A stretch of 35,339 nucleotides of DNA from Geminicoccaceae bacterium (GTDB lineage: Bacteria; Pseudomonadota; Alphaproteobacteria; Geminicoccales; Geminicoccaceae): positions 1 to 35,339 of the forward strand of contig JAGRGG010000033.1 of assembly GCA_020445645.1 (NCBI GenBank), in the 5' to 3' direction. Below, in pieces: positions 8,353 to 16,408 of the stretch. The notes below the pieces were generated by a model that was not told the origin of the DNA, did no database searches, and worked only from the letters and a program-made list of their open reading frames with translations. Each line of letters begins with the position of its first letter. Positions within the stretch are counted from its first letter, which is position 1. The position numbers and the translations under genes are program-made.

Positions 8353-9224
8353 ACCTTCTTCACCGCGGCGCGGCCGAACAGGCCCTCGGGCCTGAGGGCG
8401 AGGGTCAGGATGACGAGCGAGAAGGCGACGATCTGCGTGTAGGTCGACCCGAAGGACGCCGTGACCGTCGCTTCCAGGACGCCGTAGAGGAGCCCGGCGA
8501 TCATCACCCCCCACGGGCTGCCGATCCCGCCGAGGATGGCGACGGCGAAGGCCTTGATGCCGAACAGGGTGCCCATCGTCGAGGAAACCGTGAACAGCGG
8601 TGCGATGAGGATCCCGGCCACGCCGGCGAAGAAGCCGGACAGGGCGAAGGCGGCGGTGACGGCGGCGCCGACGTTGATGCCCATGAGGCGGGCCGCGTCC
8701 CCGTTCTGGACCACGGCCAGCATCGCGGCGCCGTGCCGGGTGCGGCGGGCGAACAGCGTCAGCGCGAATGCGAGGCCGAGTCCGACCAGGGGGATCAGCA
8801 TCTGCTGGAGCTGGACCCGCACCCCGCCGACCGCGAGCGATTCGGTGACGAGGAAGGTCGGTGGCATCCCGCGCGGGTCCTTGCCGAAGGTGAACAGCAC
8901 GGCGTTGTCGACCACGATGCCGAGCGCCACCGTCGCCATCAGCCAGCCGTCCGAGCCCCGCCGGACGAAGGGTCGGACCGCGACCCGCTCGACGGCGACG
9001 CCCCAGGCCGCGCAGAGGAGGAGGGCCGCGACGATCGCCGCGGGGAGGGGCCAGCCGAGGGTCGCCCAGAAGGTGAAGCACAGCACGGCGCCCAGCATCA
9101 TCGTGCTGCCCTGGGCGAAGTTGACCGTGTTGGAGACGGCGTAGGTGACGTAGAAGCCGAGGGCCAGGAGGCCGTACATGCTGCCGAGCCCGAGCCCGAT
9201 GATCATGGCCGAAATGATGAGCAT
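8349..9224 (-). CDS. LivH-type ABC transporter permease
   Basis: A 291-residue inner-membrane permease of the LivH/UrtB class, with about eight hydrophobic segments and class-typical stretches (GLGLGSMYGLLALGFYVTY, NTVNFAQGSTMMLGA, GIKAFAVAILGGIGSPWG). It should pair with the LivM part of the fused protein encoded next, whose start codon overlaps its stop. The ATG at 9224 is chosen because AGGGG lies about 8 nt upstream and the hydrophobic part begins right after it; a longer in-frame start would add an Arg/Pro-rich leader with no membrane character. It is separated from the binding-protein gene by 71 nt containing a strong hairpin. Confidence 0.92.
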   Translation of the reverse strand: MLIISAMIIGLGLGSMYGLLALGFYVTYAVSNTVNFAQGSTMMLGAVLCFTFWATLGWPLPAAIVAALLLCAAWGVAVERVAVRPFVRRGSDGWLMATVALGIVVDNAVLFTFGKDPRGMPPTFLVTESLAVGGVRVQLQQMLIPLVGLGLAFALTLFARRTRHGAAMLAVVQNGDAARLMGINVGAAVTAAFALSGFFAGVAGILIAPLFTVSSTMGTLFGIKAFAVAILGGIGSPWGVMIAGLLYGVLEATVTASFGSTYTQIVAFSLVILTLALRPEGLFGRAAVKKV

Positions 9225-9257
9225 CCGTTGCCCCTGCCGCGCCTTGAGGGGGTGGCG

Positions 9258-9289
9258 GGCCGGACGGCACCTTCGAGGGCCGTCCGGCC
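9258..9289 (-). other. Intercistronic hairpin between binding protein and permease
   Basis: A perfect 11-bp stem pairs GGCCGGACGGC (9258-9268) with 9279-9289 around a 10-nt loop, 6 nt after the binding-protein stop codon. There is no T run on the minus-strand side, so it is not a standard terminator. Hairpins in this place often protect the upstream mRNA segment and keep binding protein in excess over membrane subunits; that role here is inferred. Confidence 0.7.
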
Positions 9290-9295
9290 GCCGAC

Positions 9296-10471
9296 TCACT
9301 CGGCGGGAACGATCCTGTCGCCGTCGTACCGCACCATGACGTAATCGTCCGGCCCGAGCGCGTCGTGGTCGTCGGGCGAGAAGGGCTTCTCGTAGGTCTT
9401 GATGAGCCCCTCATACGTGCCGTCGAGGTTCTCCAGCGCCTCGCGGACGGCGTCGCCGTCGGTGCCGCCGGCCTGCTCGATCGCCATCCCCAGGAGGTGC
9501 ATCGCGTCGTAGGCGTTGGCCGTGCCGACCGGCGAGACGACCTCCTCCGGCCCGGCGACGCCGTACTTCGCCTTCAGCTCCTCCAGCACCTTCTTGCCGG
9601 CGGGACCCTGATCGCCGAAGAAGCTGTAGGTCTGGACAAAACGTGCATCGCCCGCCGTCGGTCCGGCCAACTCCGGAAAGCGTCCGCCGGAGATCCCCCA
9701 GTGCGACACCACCGGCACGTCCCAGCCCATCCGCGCGCGCGACTTCATCATCTGCGCCCCGGGCGGCGCGTTCACCACCAGGACCACCGCCTCGGCCCCG
9801 GCGTCCTTCAGCCGCGTCAGCTGCGGGGTCATGTCAACGTCGGTGGATTCGAACTTCTCGGTGCCGACGATCTCGACCTTGTCGTTCGCCTCGTCGGCGG
9901 CTTCGAGCCCCTTCTCGTTGGACTGACCCCAGGGGTTGTTGATCAGCATCAGGCCGACCTTGTGCGCGCCAAACGCGCCATTGGCGTAGTTCAGGAGCTT
10001 CACGTCGACGAGCGCGTCGACGGCGGAGACGCGAAAGACGTAGTTCGGATCGGCGTCGTTCTGGGTGATGCCCGTGGCGGCGGCCCAGACGCCCATGAAG
10101 GGGACGCCCTCCTGGTTGGCGAGCGGCACGATCGCCAGCGAGACCGGCGAATCGATCCCGCCGATGATCGCCGCGACGCCCTCGTTGTAGATCAGCTCGC
10201 GCGCCGCCAGGAGGCCCTTCGGGGGCTTGGACTCGTCGTCGCGCTGGACCAGCTCGATCATCCGCCCGTCGAGGAGGCCGCCGGCCCCGTTGATCTCGTC
10301 GATGGCGATCTGAAGCCCCCGCGTGATCGCCTCGCCCGACTGCGCCGAGGCGCCCGACAGGGCGGCCACTTGGCCGATCCTGATCGGGTCGGCGGCCGTC
10401 GCGGCCGTCGGCGCCCAGGCGAGAGCCATCGCCGCGCCCGCTAGAAAAACGCCCTTCGGGTTGGTCTTCAT
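9296..10471 (-). CDS. HAAT-family periplasmic substrate-binding protein
   Basis: A 391-residue type I periplasmic binding protein of the LivJ/UrtA/amide-binding group. It has a Sec signal peptide (MKTNPKGVFLAGAAMALAWA, cleavage expected after the ATAA region), then the family start IRIGQVAALSG and ITRGLQIAIDEINGAGG, and IIGGIDSPVSLAIVPLANQ in the first lobe. The ATG at 10471 has AGGGAG about 8 nt upstream and starts a clear signal peptide; a longer in-frame start would bury it. It is the first gene of the minus-strand operon, divergent from a TetR regulator. The ligand is not evident: the operon ends in amidase and amidohydrolase genes, so a urea-, amide- or ring-containing nitrogen compound is more likely than a branched-chain amino acid. 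Confidence 0.92.
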   Translation of the reverse strand: MKTNPKGVFLAGAAMALAWAPTAATAADPIRIGQVAALSGASAQSGEAITRGLQIAIDEINGAGGLLDGRMIELVQRDDESKPPKGLLAARELIYNEGVAAIIGGIDSPVSLAIVPLANQEGVPFMGVWAAATGITQNDADPNYVFRVSAVDALVDVKLLNYANGAFGAHKVGLMLINNPWGQSNEKGLEAADEANDKVEIVGTEKFESTDVDMTPQLTRLKDAGAEAVVLVVNAPPGAQMMKSRARMGWDVPVVSHWGISGGRFPELAGPTAGDARFVQTYSFFGDQGPAGKKVLEELKAKYGVAGPEEVVSPVGTANAYDAMHLLGMAIEQAGGTDGDAVREALENLDGTYEGLIKTYEKPFSPDDHDALGPDDYVMVRYDGDRIVPAE

Positions 10472-10489
10472 GAAGCTGCTCCCTGACCG

Positions 10490-10508
10490 GGCCATTCCTC
10501 GAATGGCC
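10490..10508. promoter_or_regulatory. Palindrome in the divergent tetR control region (candidate operator)
   Basis: GGCCATTC (10490-10497), CTC, GAATGGCC (10501-10508) form a perfect 8-3-8 inverted repeat, 19-37 nt upstream of the binding-protein start. It is well placed to be the TetR operator, or else a 5'-UTR hairpin. The same intergenic region (10472-10689) also holds a smaller AAACGTTT dyad at 10614-10621, closer to the tetR start. I could not identify confident -35/-10 boxes for either direction. Confidence 0.5.
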
Positions 10509-10689
10509 TCCTCATCGACCGCTCCTAAGCAGGAAACGTGCAAATCGCGGGGGCAAACCCTACCATACCGGCGCGAGATGCTTCTCTCCAGGATGGGGCG
10601 TCGCTATGTAAGCAAACGTTTAATACGCAGTGGGAAGCCGCGTCAACCACCTCGCGCGGCCGAAACGCACGTTCGTTGGAGGGTCGAAG

Positions 10690-11415
10690 GTGACATCAGC
10701 GGCTGTCAGGCGGTGGGCGATGAAGGAACGGGGAGACGACGAGAAGGCGCCGAGGCGCGACGCGGCGCTGACCCGCCAGCGCATCCTGGACGCGGCGCGC
10801 GGCGAGTTCTCCCTGCACGGCTACAGCGGCGGCCGCATGGACCGCATCGCCCGCGCCGCGGGCGCCAACGTGCAGATGATCTACCGGTACTTCGGCGGCA
10901 AGGACGACCTCTACTTGGCCGTTTTGGAAGACACCTACGGCCGCATACGCGCGCTGGAGCGCCAGTTGGATCTGGCCGCCCACCCGCCCGTCGACGGGAT
11001 GCGGCGCCTCGTCGAGTTCACCTTCGACTACCTCGTCGAGAACGCCGACTTCGTGCCGATCATCCGCAACGAGAACGTCGCCGGCGGGCGCTTTGCGAAG
11101 CGCTCGAAGGTCGTGCCGAACACGACGCCGCCCCTCGTCGCGGCGATCAAGGACCTCCTGGAGCGGGGCGGGGCGGCGGGCGCCTTCAGGGCCGGCGTCG
11201 ATCCCATGCAGCTCTACGTCACCGTCCTCGCGCTGTGCTTCACCCACCTGTCGAACCGGCACACGCTGTCGGTCATGTTCCAGCACGACCTCGGCGACCC
11301 CGAATGGCTCGCGCAACGTCGCCGGCACGTGGTGGAGGTGGTGTGCGCCTACCTCACCAAAGGGCCATCGGAAGGGCGGGATCAAGAACGGCATCACCAG
11401 CCGGCCTTGCCTTGA
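10690..11415 (+). CDS. TetR-family transcriptional regulator
   Basis: A 241-residue regulator with an N-terminal TetR helix-turn-helix at about residues 25-72 (LTRQRILDAARGEFSLHGYS, MDRIARAAGANVQMIYRYFG, KDDLYLAVL) and a helical ligand-binding domain. The GTG at 10690 is chosen because GGAGGG at 10678-10683 sits 6 nt upstream; the ATG at 10720 has no comparable site. It is divergent from the import/hydrolase operon and therefore probably controls it, with the ligand being the transported compound or a breakdown product. The last ten or so residues (from about SEGRDQE) are polar and may not belong to the folded domain. Repressor activity is the family norm, not shown by the sequence. Confidence 0.88.
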   Translation: MTSAAVRRWAMKERGDDEKAPRRDAALTRQRILDAARGEFSLHGYSGGRMDRIARAAGANVQMIYRYFGGKDDLYLAVLEDTYGRIRALERQLDLAAHPPVDGMRRLVEFTFDYLVENADFVPIIRNENVAGGRFAKRSKVVPNTTPPLVAAIKDLLERGGAAGAFRAGVDPMQLYVTVLALCFTHLSNRHTLSVMFQHDLGDPEWLAQRRRHVVEVVCAYLTKGPSEGRDQERHHQPALP

Positions 11416-11790
11416 GGGCAGGAGCCGGGGCTTTCCGCAGGCGGGCCGAGGCGTGGCCGATCGGCCTGAGCAGGACCCATTGCCAGCGGCGGCGCGGGTG
11501 GCGGCCACCGCTCCCCGGTGTGGCACGGCGTTTCTGCAGCCGCTCAAGGGCCGGGTCGAGGCCGGCGCTTGGGGGAGGGCACGACAAGGTCTCTCCTCTC
11601 GCCGGCGACCAATATCTCATGGGGCTGGAACGCGCCATCCGCGCGACCAACACTTGTAGAAGCGGGCTTCGATGGTGCGCAGCCGGTTCTGGTGGAGGCC
11701 TTTTGCGCGAGGCCGGCTTGCGAGGAGCCGGTGTCGTCGTAGACGCGCACGAACCGGTTGTCGCCTGAATGCCCGATCGGGCCGTCCGGC

Positions 11791-12070
11791 GCCCTTGCGA
11801 CCGCCCTTCATCTCGAACAGACAGACGAGGTCGACGCCCTTGCCCTTCCGACGAAGGAAGCCGCCCGCGGACCCCTGGGACCAGTCAAGATCGAGCTTGG
11901 TCTCACCGAAACCCACCGCCTTCTTCTCGATGCTGACGTTCTGCCCCTTCTTTTCGAGCGTGACCTTATCTTGGCAGGGGAGGGGGTTCGGTCGGCCGCG
12001 TCGATCCCGTAGGAGGCCGCGAGCGGCGCCAACCCGCCGTTGAACCCCTGGCCGACCGCCCGGAACTAGG
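11791..12070 (-). pseudogene. TerD/TerA-like stress protein fragment
   Basis: Reading minus from about 12065, FRAVGQGFNGGLAPLAASYG resembles the C-terminal end of a TerD domain. It is followed by a short Pro/Ala linker and, after a frameshift near 11975, by KVTLEKKGQNVSIEKKAVGF, GETKLDLDWSQGSAGGF and GVDLVCLFEMKGGRKG, which resemble the start of a TerA (COG4110) domain. The match fades after about 11790, where TerA proteins continue with a calcium-binding beta-sandwich. A TAG codon lies directly before the TerD-like block. This looks like a fused TerD-TerA gene that has lost most of its length. The assignment rests on remembered family motifs, so it is moderate. Confidence 0.5.
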
Positions 12071-12363
12071 GCGACGACGATCTGCTCGCCGTCGCCCTCA
12101 CCCGTCCGTATGTCGCCTGCGCAGGGCGGCGGTCATCAAGGCCCAAACGCCGGCGGTTCCGTCGGGCTTCAGGCAAAGGAACGAGCCTGCGCGGTCGTCC
12201 CGCGCCGGCCGGGGAGAGCGGCTCCAGGATGGGTTGCGGCGTCGACAGGGTGCCGCGCGCTTTTCAGGGCTGAACGGGAAGCACACAAACCGCGCGTCAG
12301 GCTCACGGCGTCCCGGCATCGATCCGGCCCTTCCGGCGGTCGCGGGCGATGCCCCGCCGCCCG

Positions 12364-12385
12364 CTTGACAGCTTGGCCACAAGCT
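12364..12385 (+). promoter_or_regulatory. TTGACA box overlapping an inverted repeat
   Basis: TTGACA (12364-12369) overlaps a perfect dyad CAGCTTG (12368-12374), GCCA, CAAGCTG (12379-12385), about 135-150 nt upstream of the binding-protein start at 12519. This is a possible regulated -35 region for the amino-acid-type transporter operon. No good -10 box at 16-18 nt spacing follows, so the call is weak. Confidence 0.3.
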
Positions 12386-12518
12386 GCGCTCATCGCGGCG
12401 ACAATACAGTGTTATGCAAGACGCGGCTCAAGTAACGGACGGGTCGCGCAAGCCCCTGGTCTCCCGACCCGTCGATGCCGGTCGGGAGCTTGAAGCGAAC
12501 CAAGGAGGAGAGCGGGAA

Positions 12519-13415
12519 ATGCCCACGAGTCGTCGACTGCACCTGTCGCTCGTCGCGGCCTTCGGCGCCGCGCTGGCGCTCATCGGGACGGGGGCCGTCG
12601 CGCAGGAGGCCTGCAAGGACCCGGAGCTGATCGAGAAGGGCAAGCTGCTCGTCGCCTACAACGGCGACATGCCCGGCACGGGCACGAAGGACGGCAGGCT
12701 CGTGGGCATCGACGGCGGGATCGTGAACTGGATCGCGGGGCAACTGGGCCTCGAGGTCGAGCCGCAGCTGATGGAGTGGGCGGCCGAGATCGAATCGGTC
12801 AAGTCGCGCCGGGTCGACGCCATGCACGGCATGATGGGCTGGAACGAGGCGCGCTCGAAGGTCATCCGCATCTCCGACCCGATCTACTACGCCGGCCCCC
12901 TGATGACCCAGAAGAAGGGCGGCGGCGTCGACAGGATCGAGGCCCTCAAGGATCTCAGGGTCGCCACGGTGCAGGGCTTCGGCTGGGTGCCGGAACTCCA
13001 GAAGGTCAACCCCGACCTCAAGCTCTACGACACGAGCGACGCGATGATCCGCGACCTCGTCGCCGGCCGCGTCGACGTGGCGTTCGCCGACCCGCCGCTG
13101 ATCCAGTACGTCACCGAGCAGCAGCCGGACCTGAACCTCGAGTCGCTCCCGGTCGCCACGCCCTACGACCCGGAACTGCCCACCATCACGGGGAACTATC
13201 AGGTCGTCATCGGCCTCTCGCAGGACGCGCCCGAACTGGAGACCTGCATCAACGAGGCGATCGCCGAGATGTGGAAGTCGTGCAAGAACCTCGAGATCGC
13301 CTCGGAGTACGGCTTCTCCGACAGGCACTGGTTCTCGCCGCCCAAGGAGAACATCCGCGTCGGCATCGACCGGCCGGAAGGCTGGCAGTACCCCCAATTG
13401 GGCGACTGCCAGTAG
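12519..13415 (+). CDS. Polar-amino-acid-type ABC substrate-binding protein
   Basis: A 298-residue family 3 (type II fold) periplasmic binding protein. The signal peptide is MPTSRRLHLSLVAAFGAALA with cleavage expected after GAVAQ. The mature part has the usual blocks: KLLVAYNGDMPG near the N-terminus, GIDGGIVNWIAGQLGLEVE, the hinge VDAMHGMMGWNEARSK, ISDPIYYAGPLM, LRVATVQGFGWV and VDVAFADPP. The ATG at 12519 follows GGAGGAG with good spacing; an in-frame upstream start at 12414 would only add residues before the signal peptide. It heads a four-gene importer operon with the ATPase and two permeases downstream. Four cysteines in the mature part (near its N-terminus, two in the C-terminal third, one at the C-terminus) could form two disulfides. 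The ligand is not predictable. Confidence 0.92.
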   Translation: MPTSRRLHLSLVAAFGAALALIGTGAVAQEACKDPELIEKGKLLVAYNGDMPGTGTKDGRLVGIDGGIVNWIAGQLGLEVEPQLMEWAAEIESVKSRRVDAMHGMMGWNEARSKVIRISDPIYYAGPLMTQKKGGGVDRIEALKDLRVATVQGFGWVPELQKVNPDLKLYDTSDAMIRDLVAGRVDVAFADPPLIQYVTEQQPDLNLESLPVATPYDPELPTITGNYQVVIGLSQDAPELETCINEAIAEMWKSCKNLEIASEYGFSDRHWFSPPKENIRVGIDRPEGWQYPQLGDCQ

Positions 13416-13464
13416 CCGCCGGCAGCACCCGCGCGGCACGGGCGCGTCGCTTCGGAGGGTTGCC

Positions 13465-14235
13465 GTGACCGACCCGCTCCTGAAGATCGAGGGGCTGCGC
13501 AAGAGCTTCGGCGCGCTCGAAGTGCTGCACGGCGTCGATTTGGCACTCGACCAGTCGCGGAAGGTGGCGATCATCGGCCCCAGCGGGTCGGGCAAGACCA
13601 CGATCCTGCGCTGCGTCAACTACCTGGAGGTGCCGACCGGCGGGCACGTCTGGCTCGACGGCGAGCTGATCGGCGAGAAGCGCGTCGGCGACCGCTTCGT
13701 GCACCTGAGCGAGCGCGAGCTGGCGCCGCAGCGCCGGGAAATGGGGTTCGTCTTCCAGAACTTCTACCTCTGGCCGCACCTCACCGTGCTGGAGAACGTG
13801 GCGCTGGGGCCGTGGCGCGTGCAGGGCATGGCCCGGCGCGAGGCGATGGATCTGGCCGAAACGATGCTCGACAAGGTCCACATGGGCCACAAGAGGGACG
13901 AATACCCGGAGCGGCTGTCCGGCGGCCAGCAGCAGCGGGTCGGCATGGCGCGGGCGCTGGCGCAGCAGCCGAAGGTGATCCTGTTCGACGAGCCGACCTC
14001 GGCGCTCGACCCCGAACTCGTCGGCGAGGTCTTGAGCGTCATCCAGGAACTCGCCGCCGAGGGCCGCACCATGATCCTCGTCACCCACGAGATCCGCTTC
14101 GCCCGCGACGTGGCCGACGTGGTCGTCTTCATGGACGGCGGCCGGATCGTCGAGCAGGGCCCGCCGGCCGCGGTCATCGACGACCCGCGGCACGAGCGCA
14201 CCCGCCGCTTCCTCGGCCAGCTCGGCCGCGGGTGA
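13465..14235 (+). CDS. Polar-amino-acid-type ABC transporter ATPase
   Basis: A 256-residue GlnQ/HisP-like nucleotide-binding subunit that powers import through the two permeases encoded next. Walker A is GPSGSGKTT near residue 38, the Q-loop lies in FVFQNFYLWPHLTVLENV, the signature is LSGGQQQR, Walker B is VILFDEPTSALDPELVGEV, and the switch His is in LVTHE. The GTG start at 13465 is supported by GGAGGG 4 nt upstream and by the family-typical N-terminus. It follows the binding-protein gene by 49 nt and precedes the first permease by 7 nt. Confidence 0.95.
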   Translation: MTDPLLKIEGLRKSFGALEVLHGVDLALDQSRKVAIIGPSGSGKTTILRCVNYLEVPTGGHVWLDGELIGEKRVGDRFVHLSERELAPQRREMGFVFQNFYLWPHLTVLENVALGPWRVQGMARREAMDLAETMLDKVHMGHKRDEYPERLSGGQQQRVGMARALAQQPKVILFDEPTSALDPELVGEVLSVIQELAAEGRTMILVTHEIRFARDVADVVVFMDGGRIVEQGPPAAVIDDPRHERTRRFLGQLGRG

Positions 14236-14242
14236 CGGGGGG

Positions 14243-14890
14243 ATGTTCGAGCGGGTCCCCTACTACATCGGCGTCCTCCTGAAGGGCGCCACGGTCACGG
14301 TCGGCATCACGCTGGGTGCCCTCGCCATCGCGCTGGCGCTGGGCCTCGCCCTGGCGGTCCTGCGCACGACGCGGCTGCCGCTGGCCCGCCCGTTCGTCCG
14401 GTCCTGGGTCGAGGTCTTCCGCGACATCCCGCCCCTGACCCAGCTCTTCATCATCTATTTCGGGCTCACCTACGTCGGGATCCGGCTCGACCCCTTCACG
14501 GCGGCGGTGGTCGGCCTCGGGCTGAACGGCTCGGCCTACTGCGCCGAGATCTTCCGCTCCGGCTTCTCGGCGGTCCACCACGGCCAGCGCGAGGCGGCGG
14601 CCTCGATCGGCATGACGCCGATGCGGGCGATGCGCTTCGTCGTCTTCCCGCAGGCGTTCCGCGTCACCCTGCCGCCGCTCGCCAACTACGCCATCGGGCT
14701 GATCAAGGACACCGCCGTCGCCTCGGCGGTGGCCGCCCCCGAGATCCTGTTCCGCGCCCGCAACCTGACCAGCGAGACTTTCGAGACGCCGCTCATCTAC
14801 CTGCTCGTGGCGATCCTCTACTTCTGCCTCACCTTCCCGATCGCACGCCTCGTCGACCGGCTCGAAGCCCGCCGGAAGGCCTGGGCATGA
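14243..14890 (+). CDS. Polar-amino-acid-type ABC permease 1
   Basis: A 215-residue HisMQ-type inner-membrane permease with about five hydrophobic segments. It carries the DIPPLTQLFIIYFGL block near residue 60 and the coupling-helix EAA-like loop GQREAAASIGMTPMRAMRFV, followed by FPQAFRVTLPPLANYAIGL, which contacts the ATPase. It starts 7 nt after the ATPase gene, and its stop overlaps the start of the second permease by 4 nt, so the two are probably made in equal amounts and form a heterodimer. Confidence 0.94.
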   Translation: MFERVPYYIGVLLKGATVTVGITLGALAIALALGLALAVLRTTRLPLARPFVRSWVEVFRDIPPLTQLFIIYFGLTYVGIRLDPFTAAVVGLGLNGSAYCAEIFRSGFSAVHHGQREAAASIGMTPMRAMRFVVFPQAFRVTLPPLANYAIGLIKDTAVASAVAAPEILFRARNLTSETFETPLIYLLVAILYFCLTFPIARLVDRLEARRKAWA

Positions 14891-15585
14891 GCCTGCTCGC
14901 CGAGCTTCAGGCGTTCTTCGCGGTCTACGCCCTGAAATGGCCGGAATGGTCCGGGCCGATGGGGCGGGCGGTCATAGTCACGCTTCAGATCACGGCGCTC
15001 GCCTACGCGCTCGGCCTCGTCGTCGGCCTCGTGGTGGCGCTCGGGCGGCTCAGCCGGAACCCCTTCCTGCGCCGCGCCGCCGCCGTCTACGTCGAGGTCG
15101 CCCGCGGGGTGCCGGCGCTCGTCGTCCTGTTCCTGATCTACTACGGGCTGGTGCCGCTCGGCGTGGTGCTGGACGCCGTCCCGGCGGCGGTGATCGGGCT
15201 CGGCCTCAGCGCCGGCGGCTACGTCGCCGAGATCGTCCGCGCCGGCATCGGGGCCACGCACCGCGGCCAGCGCGAGGCCGGCGCGTCGATCGGCCTGACG
15301 CCGCTCGGGGTCTATCGCTTCATCCTGATCCCGCAGGCGGCGCGGATCGCGCTGCCGCCGCTCGTGGGCGTGCTGATCGCGGTCCTCAAGGACAGCTCGC
15401 TCGCCTCCCTGATCTCGGCGCCCGACATCATGCTGCGGGCCAAGGACATCAGCTCGTCGGACTTTTTGCCCCTGCACATCCTGCTCGTCGCCGGTGCCCT
15501 CTACTTCGTGCTGGCGCTGCCGCTGTCCGCCGCGGCGAGCGCCCTGGAACGGCGCATGAGCCGGGGGCTGAAGAGCCGCCCTTGA
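14887..15585 (+). CDS. Polar-amino-acid-type ABC permease 2
   Basis: A 232-residue HisMQ-type permease, partner of the preceding one. It has the block GVPALVVLFLIYYGLVPLG, the EAA-like loop GQREAGASIGLTPLGVYRFI and IPQAARIALPPLVGVLIAV, then KDSSLASLISAPDI. The ATG overlaps the stop of permease 1 (ATGA). A 185-nt gap follows before the next gene, so it is probably the last gene of the importer operon, although no convincing terminator is visible. Confidence 0.94.
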   Translation: MSLLAELQAFFAVYALKWPEWSGPMGRAVIVTLQITALAYALGLVVGLVVALGRLSRNPFLRRAAAVYVEVARGVPALVVLFLIYYGLVPLGVVLDAVPAAVIGLGLSAGGYVAEIVRAGIGATHRGQREAGASIGLTPLGVYRFILIPQAARIALPPLVGVLIAVLKDSSLASLISAPDIMLRAKDISSSDFLPLHILLVAGALYFVLALPLSAAASALERRMSRGLKSRP

Positions 15586-15770
15586 GGCTTTTCAGGGGTT
15601 TGGACCGATGTCCGCCGCCAACGCCCGACCCCGCCCTAGCGAGCCGGCCGGGGGGACCGCTTCCCGGCGTGCGGGGCCATATCTTCTTCCCGCCGGCCCC
15701 GGCGGCTATAGAATGTCTGCAACGCCGGGGCGCTTTCGGCCCTGCGCCGACAACAAGGGAGGCGAAAGCC

Positions 15771-16394
15771 ATGTCGATCACGGTGCACGCGCGCGCGCCG
15801 CGGGGCGAAGCGCCGCCCCGGCTGGGCCGGCGGATCCGGTTGGACCGGCGGCGGTTCCTGGCGTCCGGGCTCACGGCCGTCGGCGCCTACGTGGTGGCGT
15901 TTCGGGGCGTCACCTGGATCGTCGGGCCGGGCAAGGCCTGGGCCGCGGGCGTCGACACGTTCGAGCCGGAATTGGCCGACACGCTTCTCAAGATGACCCG
16001 CGCCCTCTACCCGCACGATTTTCTCGGCGACGTGCACTACGCGCAGGTGGTCCAGGACCTGGACGGCGAGGTATCGGGCTTCGACGACAAGGAGCGGCTC
16101 CAGATGCTGCGGGGCGGGATGGCCGAGCTGGACGAGGCGGCGGGGGGCACCTTCGTCACCGCCGATGCCGGGGGCAAGCAGGCGGCGTTGGGGAAGATCG
16201 CGGGCTCGCCGTTCTTCGAGGCGGTGCGCTCCAAGACGGTGGTCTCGCTCTACAACCAGCCCGAGGTCTGGAAGAAGTTCGGCTACGAGGGGCCGTCCTA
16301 CGACGAGGGCGGCTACCTGCACCGCGGCTTCGACGACTTGAGTTGGCTGCCCGACCCGCCGGCCGAGGCGAGTCCGCCGGTGCAGGCAGGTTAG
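15771..16394 (+). CDS. Small subunit of GMC-type dehydrogenase (gluconate 2-dehydrogenase subunit 3 family)
   Basis: A 207-residue protein with a twin-arginine signal (LDRRRFLASGLTAVGAYVV at about residues 24-42), so it and probably its partner are exported folded through Tat. The mature part resembles the small subunit of membrane-bound gluconate 2-dehydrogenase and related sugar dehydrogenases, which helps fold and export the FAD subunit. Blocks include ALYPHDFLGDVHYAQVVQDL and YNQPEVWKKFGYEGPSYDEG. The ATG at 15771 follows GGGAGG with good spacing. The FAD subunit gene starts 14 nt downstream. A TATAGA box at 15707-15712 may be part of a promoter, but its -35 is poor. Confidence 0.85.
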   Translation: MSITVHARAPRGEAPPRLGRRIRLDRRRFLASGLTAVGAYVVAFRGVTWIVGPGKAWAAGVDTFEPELADTLLKMTRALYPHDFLGDVHYAQVVQDLDGEVSGFDDKERLQMLRGGMAELDEAAGGTFVTADAGGKQAALGKIAGSPFFEAVRSKTVVSLYNQPEVWKKFGYEGPSYDEGGYLHRGFDDLSWLPDPPAEASPPVQAG

Positions 16395-16408
16395 GGGGGA
16401 CGGGGACC

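Larger units (their letters stand above)
11416..12518. other. 1.1-kb stretch without an intact gene
   Basis: No frame here reads as a complete protein with a plausible start. The minus strand from about 12070 to 11790 carries a TerD/TerA-like fragment, and a short block GLHQNRLRTIEARFYKCW at about 11700-11645 looks like real protein sequence but I do not recognise it. From about 12110 to 12360 I see only low-information GC-rich frames. The last 150 bases are the upstream region of the next gene and include a TTGACA box with an inverted repeat. Confidence 0.6.

Noticed and set aside
11416-11480. Hairpin-like sequence after tetR as a terminator
   Set aside because: The pairing is short and interrupted and no T run follows.
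10323-11768. 481-codon plus-strand frame covering the tetR region
   Set aside because: It is out of frame with the clear TetR helix-turn-helix and spans the divergent promoter region; Arg/Pro-rich product.
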